Of a stretch of DNA of 64,000 nt, positions 57,510-64,000 are shown one piece after another. The stretch lies in assembly GCF_008329905.1 (NCBI RefSeq), contig NZ_CP032155.1, positions 5,828,001 through 5,892,000 of the forward strand, read 5' to 3'. The stretch is from Mycobacterium sp. ELW1. GTDB lineage: Bacteria > Actinomycetota > Actinomycetes > Mycobacteriales > Mycobacteriaceae. Position numbers and translations under genes: made by a program. The first letter of the stretch is position 1. Each line of letters opens with the position of its first letter. The notes beneath the pieces are model-generated. The model saw only the letters and a list, made by a program, of their open reading frames with translations, was not told where the DNA came from and searched no databases.

Positions 57510-58469
57510 GTGACGAAGACACCCGTGTGCGTCCTCGGTCTCGGGCTCATCGGCGGCTCGGTATTGCGAGCGGCGGTCGCGGCCGGGCGTGAAGCACTCG
57601 GCTACAACCGATCCGTCGAGGGTGCCCAGGGCGCGCGGTTCGACGGTTTCTCCGCCACCACCGATCTGACCGAGGCATTGGCGTGGGCCGCCGAGCGCGA
57701 CGCGTTGATCGTCCTGGCCGTGCCCATGCCGGCGGTGTCCCAATTGCTCAGCCACATCAAAGACGTCGCCGCCGAATGCCCACTGACCGACGTCATCAGC
57801 GTCAAGGGCGCGGTGCTCGACGCGGTGCGCAAAGCCGGCCTGCTTGACCGCTATGTCGGTGGCCATCCCATGGCCGGCACTGCCCACTCTGGTTGGAGCG
57901 CGGGCGACGCCAGGTTGTTCGCGGGTGCGCCGTGGGTCCTCACGGTCGACGAGCACGTCGATGCCCGGGTGTGGGAGCAGGTGATGCACCTGGCGCTGGA
58001 CTGCCAGGCCGTCGTCGTCCCCGCCACGTCCGACGAGCACGACGCGGCGGCGGCCAGCATTTCGCATCTTCCGCATCTGCTCGCCGAGGCATTGGCCGAG
58101 ACGGCCGGCGAGGTGCCGCTGGCATTTGCTCTGGCGGCCGGCTCATTTCGGGACGGCACCCGGGTCGCGGCAACGGCCCCCGATCTGGTGCGGGCCATGT
58201 GCGAGGCGAACGCCGAGCAGCTGCTGCCCGCCCTCGACCGCGCGTTGGAGCTACTGAACCAGGCCCGCGCATCGCTGGCCGACAGGGGTTCGGTGGCCGA
58301 GCTCGTCGAGGCGGGCCATGCCGCCCGCGCTCGCTACGACAGCTTCTCGCGCCCGCAGATCGTGACCATCGCGATCGGAGAAGAGGATTGGCGCGCGGAA
58401 CTCGCCGCCGCCGGTCGCGCCGGCGGCGTGATCAGATCCGCGTTGCCAACCCTGGGTAGTCGACGATGA
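57510..58469 (+). CDS. tyrA: Prephenate dehydrogenase
   Basis: 319 residues. N-terminal Rossmann domain with [14 protein letters not shown], then [35 protein letters not shown], the NAD-dependent prephenate/arogenate dehydrogenase signature with catalytic His in GGHPMAG. It makes 4-hydroxyphenylpyruvate for tyrosine. GTG at 57510 is favoured; an ATG at 57492 would add six residues. No ACT domain is fused. Syntenic with Rv3754. The 3' end overlaps the convergent gene by 38 bp. Confidence 0.92.
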   Translation: MTKTPVCVLGLGLIGGSVLRAAVAAGREALGYNRSVEGAQGARFDGFSATTDLTEALAWAAERDALIVLAVPMPAVSQLLSHIKDVAAECPLTDVISVKGAVLDAVRKAGLLDRYVGGHPMAGTAHSGWSAGDARLFAGAPWVLTVDEHVDARVWEQVMHLALDCQAVVVPATSDEHDAAAASISHLPHLLAEALAETAGEVPLAFALAAGSFRDGTRVAATAPDLVRAMCEANAEQLLPALDRALELLNQARASLADRGSVAELVEAGHAARARYDSFSRPQIVTIAIGEEDWRAELAAAGRAGGVIRSALPTLGSRR

Positions 58470-59034
58470 AGCCGTCGGCGTCGACCGTGATCGTGGTGTC
58501 GGCGACCGGCGAATGCAGCTCGATGCCGTCCCCGGTGTCCGGGCCGGAGCTGCCGTAGCTGATGGTGGCCTGCTTGACGGTCAGGTCGGGCAAACTCACG
58601 TACACCACCGGCAGCGCCACCGAATCGACCCGCTGGTACAGGCCGGTGCGCCGGATGGGCAGTGCGTTGAAGAACGGGCTGAAGACGACGTCGACGTCCA
58701 ACGCCCCTTCGTAGGCACCTCGCGATTGGCCCTGGTGATCGGTGACGAGCCACATGCCTTCCTCGTCGCGGGCGATCGACAGCTGCCGATCCCGCTCGGC
58801 GAGGGTGACGCTCATGGACAGCCGTTTGGTCGCGCCGGTCTCGTCGGTCACCAGGTCATAGGAAGCGCTGAAGGCCGGGTTCGTCTCGGCGGCCGCGGCG
58901 ACGATTCGGCCATAGGCCTTGATCCGCTTGCCTGATAGCTGGACCCGGGCGGATTCCATCCGCGAATCATCGTGCGCGCGCCAGGTCAGGATCGCCGGCC
59001 AGGCGCTTTCTGTCGCGTCGTTGGCTGCACTCAC
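58432..59034 (-). CDS. Putative glycolipid-binding domain protein (Rv3755c-like)
   Basis: 200 residues, GTG start at 59034. It matches the Glycolipid_bind (DUF1089) family: [60 protein letters not shown] and the C-terminal [16 protein letters not shown]. The family is proposed to bind glycolipid; this has not been shown here. The GTG overlaps the stop of proZ by 4 bp, so it is coupled to the pro operon upstream. Confidence 0.87.
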   Translation of the reverse strand: MSAANDATESAWPAILTWRAHDDSRMESARVQLSGKRIKAYGRIVAAAAETNPAFSASYDLVTDETGATKRLSMSVTLAERDRQLSIARDEEGMWLVTDHQGQSRGAYEGALDVDVVFSPFFNALPIRRTGLYQRVDSVALPVVYVSLPDLTVKQATISYGSSGPDTGDGIELHSPVADTTITVDADGFIVDYPGLATRI

Positions 59035-59819
59035 CCGTCTACCGTATGCGACGGGCCGCCCCGTTCGTAACCAGGTCGGGAAGTGCGGCTCATCTGTGAT
59101 GTGGGTACGCGTGCATCCAAACTGACCTCGTCGTCGAGCAACGGTTGCGGCATCCGCCGGAATCGGCCCGAGCCGGGCACCGAAGCCCACACGGCCAGCG
59201 CCAGCAGCGCATCGAGCACCAGGGCCAGCACCGTCACCAGCAACGCACCCACCAGCGCGAGGTAGAACTGGCGGACCTTGATGCCGTCGATCAGGTAGCG
59301 CCCCAGGCCACCGAGGCTGGCGTAGGCGGCCACCGTCGCGGTCGCCACCACCTGGAGAGTCGCCGTGCGCAGCCCACCCAAAATCAGCGGCAGTGCATTG
59401 GGCACCTCGACGCGCAGCAAAACCCTGGTCTCGGTCATGCCCATCGACCGGGCGGCGTCGACCACCGCCGGGTCGACGTTCGCGATCCCGGCATAGGTGC
59501 CGGCCAGCAGCGGCGGGATGCCCAGCAGCATCAGCGCGACGGTCGGCGGCAGCAGCCCCAGCCCCCACAGCAACACCCCGAGCAGCAGCACCCCCAGAGT
59601 CGGCAGTGCCCGCAGCGCGTTGACCCCGGTGACCACCAGGAAGGTGCCGCGCCCGGTATGCCCGATCAGCAGGCCGATGGGGATGGCGATGAGCGCGGAG
59701 ACCACGACGGCGACCGCGGTGTACTGCAGGTGCTCGACGATGCGGACCGCCAAACCGGCCCGGCCGCCCCAGTTGGCGCCGGTGAAGATGTAGGCGAGAG
59801 CTTGCTGAAGAAAATTCAT
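59031..59819 (-). CDS. proZ: Glycine betaine/proline-type ABC transporter permease ProZ
   Basis: 262 residues from ATG at 59819. BPD_transp_1 permease with about six helices; EAA loop near VDAARSMGMTETRVLLRVEVPNALPLILGG. It pairs with ProW, whose stop overlaps (ATGA). The C-terminal ~40 residues after the last helix are charged. The longer frame to 59843 overlaps proW and is not preferred. Syntenic with Rv3756c; osmoprotectant uptake is inferred from the family. Confidence 0.92.
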   Translation of the reverse strand: MNFLQQALAYIFTGANWGGRAGLAVRIVEHLQYTAVAVVVSALIAIPIGLLIGHTGRGTFLVVTGVNALRALPTLGVLLLGVLLWGLGLLPPTVALMLLGIPPLLAGTYAGIANVDPAVVDAARSMGMTETRVLLRVEVPNALPLILGGLRTATLQVVATATVAAYASLGGLGRYLIDGIKVRQFYLALVGALLVTVLALVLDALLALAVWASVPGSGRFRRMPQPLLDDEVSLDARVPTSQMSRTSRPGYERGGPSHTVDG

Positions 59820-60460
59820 GAGCTCGCCTTCACCCGGGCCCATGGGGTGATCAGCCGGCCGGCCAGCAGGATCAGCACGTCGATGACGATCGCGAGCAGG
59901 AAGATCGCGATGATGCCTGCGACGATCTGATCGCTCTTGTCCGCCTGGTAGCCCTCGGTGAACCAGGTACCCAGCCCGCCGATGCCGATGACCGACCCCA
60001 CCGACACCATCGAGATGTTGGTCACCGCGACTACTCGAAGACCGGCGATGAGGACCGGAATCGACAGCGGCAGTTCGACTTTGAGCATCCGCGACACTCG
60101 GGTATAGCCGACAGCGGTGGCCGCGTCACGCACCTGGGCGGGCACCGCGTCCAGCGCTTCGGGCACTGCCCGCACCAGCAGCGCGGTGGTGTAGAGCGTC
60201 AGCGCGACGATGACATTGGCCTCGTCGAGGATTCGGGTCGGAATGATCAGCGGCAGCACCACGAACAGTGCCAGCGACGGGATCGTGAAGATGATGCTGG
60301 CCGTCACCGTGGTCACCCGGCGCAGCGCGGTCGTCCGCCACACATAGGCGCCCAACGGCACCGCGATCACCAGACCCAGCACCACCGGAATGAGCGACAG
60401 CCGGAGATGAATCACGGTCAGCGCCCATGCCTTGTCGAGATGGGTGAGCAGATAATTCAT
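59816..60460 (-). CDS. proW: Glycine betaine/proline-type ABC transporter permease ProW
   Basis: 214 residues. Membrane permease, EAA loop in VRDAATAVGYTRVSRMLKVELPLSIPVLIAGLR. It overlaps proV by 4 bp and proZ by 4 bp, so the operon is tightly coupled. It forms a heterodimeric channel with ProZ. Syntenic with Rv3757c. Confidence 0.93.
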   Translation of the reverse strand: MNYLLTHLDKAWALTVIHLRLSLIPVVLGLVIAVPLGAYVWRTTALRRVTTVTASIIFTIPSLALFVVLPLIIPTRILDEANVIVALTLYTTALLVRAVPEALDAVPAQVRDAATAVGYTRVSRMLKVELPLSIPVLIAGLRVVAVTNISMVSVGSVIGIGGLGTWFTEGYQADKSDQIVAGIIAIFLLAIVIDVLILLAGRLITPWARVKASS

Positions 60461-61557
60461 TGTCGGGTCCGTTGGGCCTCTAACGCTTCCAGGACGTCGT
60501 CGGCCTTCACTCCGCCGATCACCTGCCCGTCGTCGTCGACTGCCACCCCCAGCCCGGCCGGGGAGGACAGCGCCGCATCAAGAGCCAGTCGCAACGTACC
60601 GCCCGGAACGAACAGCGATCCGCCCGCAATTGTGCTGTCGTACAACGAACTTCCGCCACGATGGAGCTGCACGCCGTCGGCGTCGAGCCACGCGTACGGC
60701 CGGCCGTCGTCCCTGGTGACCAGGCGCCAGTCCCCCGGCGCGAGTGTCAGCGCATCGATCTCGGCCTCTGTGACCGTCTGAATGTCGTGCAGCGGCAACC
60801 CGGAAGCCTGCCGGAACTGCAGGCCACGGTAGCCGCGGTCGGTACCGATGAACCCGGAGACGAATTCGTTGGCGGGATTGGACAACAGCCGGGCCGGGGC
60901 GTCGTACTGCTGCAAGGTGCCGCCGGGCCCGAACACCGCGACCCGGTCACCGAGCTTGATCGCCTCGTCGATGTCATGGGTGACGAAGACGATGGTCTTC
61001 TGCAATTCTCCTTGCAGGCGCAGAATTTCGGCCTGCAACTCATCGCGCACCACCGGGTCGACCGCCGAGAACGGCTCGTCCATCAGCAGTACCGGTGGAT
61101 CTGCAGCCAGCGCGCGGGCCACGCCGACGCGCTGCTGTTGACCGCCGGACAGCTGCGCGGGGTAGCGGTCGCCGAGCTTGGGATCGAGGCCCACCCGCTC
61201 CAGCACCGCGTAGGCGGCCTTGCGAGCGGCCCGCCGCGACTCGCCTTTGAGCACCGGGACCGTCGCCACGTTGTCGATCACCCGCTGATGGGGCATCAGT
61301 CCGCCGCTCTGGATGACATAACCGATCCCGAGCCGGAGCTTGACCGGGTTGACACCGGCGATGTCGCGGCCGTCGACGGTGATCGTCCCGGAGCTGGGCT
61401 CGATCATCCGGTTGATCATCCGCATCGAGGTCGTCTTGCCGCAGCCCGACGGCCCGACGAACACCGTCAGCGTGCCGGTCGGCACCTCCATACTCAGGTC
61501 GTCAACCGCGACCGTGCCGTCCGGGTAGGTCTTCGTGACGTTGGCGAAGGTGATCAT
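60457..61557 (-). CDS. proV: Glycine betaine/proline-type ABC transporter ATPase ProV
   Basis: 366 residues. Walker A GPSGCGKTT (about 34-42), LSGGQQQR signature, Walker B VLLMDEPFSAVDPV. The C-terminal ~110 residues are CBS-like (GGSLFVPGGTLRLALDAALSSPAGLGVAVDDDGQVIGGV), which in OpuA-type transporters senses ionic strength. It lies 1 bp from the ProX gene. Syntenic with Rv3758c. Confidence 0.93.
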   Translation of the reverse strand: MITFANVTKTYPDGTVAVDDLSMEVPTGTLTVFVGPSGCGKTTSMRMINRMIEPSSGTITVDGRDIAGVNPVKLRLGIGYVIQSGGLMPHQRVIDNVATVPVLKGESRRAARKAAYAVLERVGLDPKLGDRYPAQLSGGQQQRVGVARALAADPPVLLMDEPFSAVDPVVRDELQAEILRLQGELQKTIVFVTHDIDEAIKLGDRVAVFGPGGTLQQYDAPARLLSNPANEFVSGFIGTDRGYRGLQFRQASGLPLHDIQTVTEAEIDALTLAPGDWRLVTRDDGRPYAWLDADGVQLHRGGSSLYDSTIAGGSLFVPGGTLRLALDAALSSPAGLGVAVDDDGQVIGGVKADDVLEALEAQRTRQ

Positions 61558-62511
61558 CTATTTCCCGATCGGCTTGTCGAAACCGTTGTCACGTATCCAC
61601 TTTCGCGCCGCCTCATCGGGGTCGACGCCGGAATTGCCAGACACTGCGGTGTTGAGTTCGATGAGTGCCTCGGTGCTCAGCTTCGCCGACACCGCATCCA
61701 GCACAGTCTTGAGTTCGTCGGACTTCTTCTGCGAACTGACCAGCGGCACGACATTGGCCGCCAGGAAGTTGTTCTTGGGGTCCTCCAGGACGACCAGTTT
61801 GTTCTGCGGAATGGCGGGTGAGGTGCTGAAGATGTCGGCGGCGGTGACGGTGCCGTCCACCAGCGCACGGACCGTCGCCGGGCCGCCGCCGTCACTGATC
61901 GAGACGAAGTTGTCCGGCTTGATGTCCAGCCCGTATTTGGCCTTCAGGCCCGGCAGCCCCTCCGTGCGGGTCTGGAACTCTGACGGTCCACCGAACTTCA
62001 CCTCCGGCGAATGTGCGGCCAGGTCGCCGATTGTCTTCAGGTTCCACTTCCGTGCGGTGGCTTCGGAGACGGCGACGGTATCGGTGTCGTTGGCCGGTGA
62101 CGGGGTCAGGATCGACAGATCGCCGGGCAACACCCGGAACAACGCCAACTCGACCTGATCCGGCGTCGTCACCGTGGTCTTGGAATCGAAGTACTGCAAG
62201 AGATTTCCGGTGTACTCGGGCACCAGGTCGATGGAGTGGTCACGCACCGCGGGAATGTAGGTCTCGCGGCTGCCGATGCCGAACTGCCGGCCCACGGTGA
62301 AACCGTTGGCCTCCAAGGCCTGGGCGTAGATCTCGGCGATGATCTTCGACTCCGGGAAGTCCGCCGATCCGACAACCAGATTCTTCAGATCACCCGAGGC
62401 CGATCCGCCACCAAGCGGATTGGCGCTGCCACACGAGACCACCGCCGGCAGCACGAGCGCCAACAAGATCGCCACAAACCACAGTCGCCTGCCGCCCCGC
62501 GACGCATTCAT
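61558..62511 (-). CDS. proX: Glycine betaine/choline-type binding lipoprotein ProX
   Basis: 317 residues. Lipoprotein signal with lipobox VVSC (Cys27). An OpuAC domain fills the rest: LVVGSADFPESKIIAEIYAQALEANGF, VPEYTGNLLQYFD and FVSISDGGGPATVRALVDG. It captures the substrate, probably a quaternary amine, for the ProVWZ transporter encoded downstream. First gene of the operon. Syntenic with Rv3759c. Confidence 0.93.
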   Translation of the reverse strand: MNASRGGRRLWFVAILLALVLPAVVSCGSANPLGGGSASGDLKNLVVGSADFPESKIIAEIYAQALEANGFTVGRQFGIGSRETYIPAVRDHSIDLVPEYTGNLLQYFDSKTTVTTPDQVELALFRVLPGDLSILTPSPANDTDTVAVSEATARKWNLKTIGDLAAHSPEVKFGGPSEFQTRTEGLPGLKAKYGLDIKPDNFVSISDGGGPATVRALVDGTVTAADIFSTSPAIPQNKLVVLEDPKNNFLAANVVPLVSSQKKSDELKTVLDAVSAKLSTEALIELNTAVSGNSGVDPDEAARKWIRDNGFDKPIGK

Positions 62512-62650
62512 GCGCGTCCTTTCACCCCGACCCGTTTAGCCGACAGTAACGACACTTACCCTCCTACGCCGGGGTTTAGATCAGGGCAAACGTCATCGTT
62601 CTGTCATAACCCCATTGTTTCTGCCCGGCCTGAGTGGGAACAATGACTAT

Positions 62651-63022
62651 GTGACCATCAGTGAACCGACGGGCCCGCACTACGAGCCGACGCCGATGCC
62701 GCCGGCGCCTCCGGCTGCGGAGCCTCCCGCGCCCACCAATGCCAAGTCGGTGAACGAGGTCAAGTTCACCCGCGCCGCGGCCCTGTGGTCCTCGTTGATC
62801 TTCGGATTGTTGATCCTGACGGTCCTGCTGATCTTCATCGCCCAGAACACCGGATCGACGTCGTTCGCGTTCTTGGGCTGGCATTGGTCACTGCCACTGG
62901 GCGTCGCGATCCTGATGGCGGCGGTGGCCGGCGCCATGGTGACCGTGTTGGCCGGGGCGGCCCGCATCTTCCAGCTCCGCCGCGCCGCCAAGAAGAACCT
63001 GCGGGCAGCCCGCACGACTTAA
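62651..63022 (+). CDS. LapA-domain membrane protein (Rv3760-like)
   Basis: 123 residues from GTG at 62651 (an earlier in-frame ATG exists but has no ribosome site). A Pro/Ala/Glu-rich cytosolic N-terminus of ~50 residues precedes two membrane helices (LWSSLIFGLLILTVLLIFIAQN and LPLGVAILMAAVAGAMVTVLAGAARIF) and a basic tail (RRAAKKNLRAAR), the LapA/DUF1049 layout. Function unknown in mycobacteria. Its end overlaps the convergent phosphotransferase by 4 bp. Confidence 0.85.
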   Translation: MTISEPTGPHYEPTPMPPAPPAAEPPAPTNAKSVNEVKFTRAAALWSSLIFGLLILTVLLIFIAQNTGSTSFAFLGWHWSLPLGVAILMAAVAGAMVTVLAGAARIFQLRRAAKKNLRAARTT

Positions 63023-64000
63023 CCGAAAAACTCCAGACCGCGGCTGATCAGCACGGCGACAGCCTCCCCCGCCTGGTCATCGTCGCCGGCGACGTCCTCG
63101 GACATCCGCCGGCGGAAGTCGATTCCGGCCACGATGATCGCCAGTTTGAAATAGCCCAGTGCCATGTGGAAGTTCCAATGCGCCAACGGGTTTCCGGACG
63201 CCACCGAATAGCGCTGGGCCAGATCCTCTGCCGTCGGCATCTGCGGGGCCGTCCACGACTTGTGCTCCTGGCTGAGCAAGTCCAGCATCGGATCGCGCTG
63301 CACACACATCACGGCGACATCGGCCAGCGGGTCTCCGAGGGTGGACATCTCCCAATCCAGCACCGCCCGAACAATTGTCGGGTCACTCGGATCGATGATG
63401 GTGTTGTCGATGCGGTAATCGCCGTGCACGATCGAGCTACGACTTTCCGACGGCACCGCGTCGGCCAGTTTGGAGTGCAGCCGTTCGACGTCACCGTCAC
63501 GCGGATCGTCGGGCAGCCGAACGTGTTGCCACTGCGAACCCCACCGCCGCACCTGCCGTTCGAGATATCCCACCGGCTTGCCGAAGTCACTCAAGCCGAC
63601 GGCGTCGGGATCCACTTCGTGAAGGTCGACAAGCACCCGGATGAGACTGTCGACGCAATCGCTGACCACGCCGGCGTCGCCGAGCGCATCGAGCTCGGCG
63701 CGGGTTCGAACCACTTGGCCCGCCACATATTCCACCATCTGGAACGGCACACCCCCGACGGAATCGTCGTCACGCATGGTGACCGCGGGCGCGACCGGCA
63801 CCGGGCTGCCGGCCAATGCGGCCACCACCCGATATTCGCGAGCCATATCGTGCGCCGACGGGGTGAGCCCGTGCAGCGGCGGGCGGCGCAGCACCCATTT
63901 GGAGGCGTCGTCGAAAATCAGGAAGGTCAGGTTCGACCGGCCACCGGAGATGAACTCCGCCTGCAGCTCCCCGCTACGCGGAATGCCCGCCGATCGCAGA
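63019..64000 (-). CDS. APH-family phosphotransferase (Rv3761c/FadE36-like), 5' end missing
   Basis: The frame stays open to the right window edge, so the start is outside; about 326 residues are seen. It is an aminoglycoside-phosphotransferase/ACAD10-type kinase fold: GGRSNLTFLIFDD (ATP loop), VLRRPP, VHGDYRIDNTIID (catalytic HGD) and VLDWEMSTLGDPLADVA (DWE metal site). Relatives in mycobacteria are misnamed FadE36 acyl-CoA dehydrogenase; no dehydrogenase motif is present here. A role with fatty acyl substrates is possible, since the homologous domain is fused to an acyl-CoA dehydrogenase in ACAD10/11. Confidence 0.88.
   Translation of the reverse strand, partial: LRSAGIPRSGELQAEFISGGRSNLTFLIFDDASKWVLRRPPLHGLTPSAHDMAREYRVVAALAGSPVPVAPAVTMRDDDSVGGVPFQMVEYVAGQVVRTRAELDALGDAGVVSDCVDSLIRVLVDLHEVDPDAVGLSDFGKPVGYLERQVRRWGSQWQHVRLPDDPRDGDVERLHSKLADAVPSESRSSIVHGDYRIDNTIIDPSDPTIVRAVLDWEMSTLGDPLADVAVMCVQRDPMLDLLSQEHKSWTAPQMPTAEDLAQRYSVASGNPLAHWNFHMALGYFKLAIIVAGIDFRRRMSEDVAGDDDQAGEAVAVLISRGLEFFG

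Overview
The window is high-GC actinobacterial chromosome, almost certainly from a fast-growing mycobacterium (Mycolicibacterium type). Much of the gene order follows M. tuberculosis Rv3710 (leuA) to Rv3761c: dnaQ-like exonuclease, murT-gatD, recR-ybaB, ami1, an oxidoreductase-methyltransferase pair, dnaX, an aspartate aminotransferase, lucA, cutinase, the LigC and LigD-like polymerase genes, tadA, tyrA and proXVWZ. Orthology is judged from protein motifs and order only; nothing was searched. Both window ends cut genes: an FMN glutamate-synthase-like gene (left) and an APH-type phosphotransferase (right).

Layout. 1-2.5 kb: tail of an N-methylglutamate-synthase-like locus with a sarcosine-oxidase-type flavoenzyme and an XRE/cupin regulator. 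2.5-10.4 kb: secreted protein, leuA behind a Leu-rich leader peptide and a pseudoknot-forming leader, membrane and regulatory genes, a membrane GGDEF-EAL enzyme, an exonuclease. 10.4-16.5 kb: MurT/GatD, a DUF559 gene bracketed by 63-bp inverted repeats, an EAL protein, RecR/YbaB and the Ami1 amidase. 16.5-26.4 kb: fatty-acid-modification-like pair, DnaX, aminotransferase, SRP RNA, tRNA-Ser(GGA), LucA, cutinase. 26.4-33.1 kb: three large secreted proteins (S15-type hydrolase, PecA-like aspartic protease, cadherin/VCBS-repeat protein). 33.2-35.8 kb: PASTA lipoprotein, Prim-Pol and LigC. 35.8-38.1 kb: a CstR-DUF302-persulfide dioxygenase/rhodanese module with three operator-like palindromes. 38.1-43.3 kb: iron block with bacterioferritin, a large IdeR-box palindrome and irtAB. 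43.4-53.5 kb: gluQ, an amino-acid ABC transporter, amine oxidase, P450, tgt, haloalkane dehalogenase, LpqH lipoprotein, WS/DGAT acyltransferase. 53.6-56.2 kb: an unusual type VII secretion-like cassette (EspC-like partner, WXG-type protein, small membrane protein) beside small secreted proteins. 56.3-64 kb: tRNA-Ser(CGA), tadA and partner, tyrA, glycolipid-binding protein, proZWVX, LapA-like protein.

How the genes work together. Several pathways are visible as units: peptidoglycan amidation (MurT/GatD) and hydrolysis (Ami1); iron handling (IrtAB uptake and Bfr storage around an IdeR box); reactive-sulfur detoxification (CstR regulon); mycobacterial DNA end repair (Prim-Pol, LigC); tRNA modification (TadA, GluQ, TGT); and osmolyte/amino-acid uptake (ProXVWZ, fused SBP-permease system).

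The most unusual signals are the DUF559 cassette with terminal inverted repeats, the T7SS-like three-gene cassette, the leuA leader pseudoknot, the three CstR-type operators and the 39-bp palindrome at irtA.
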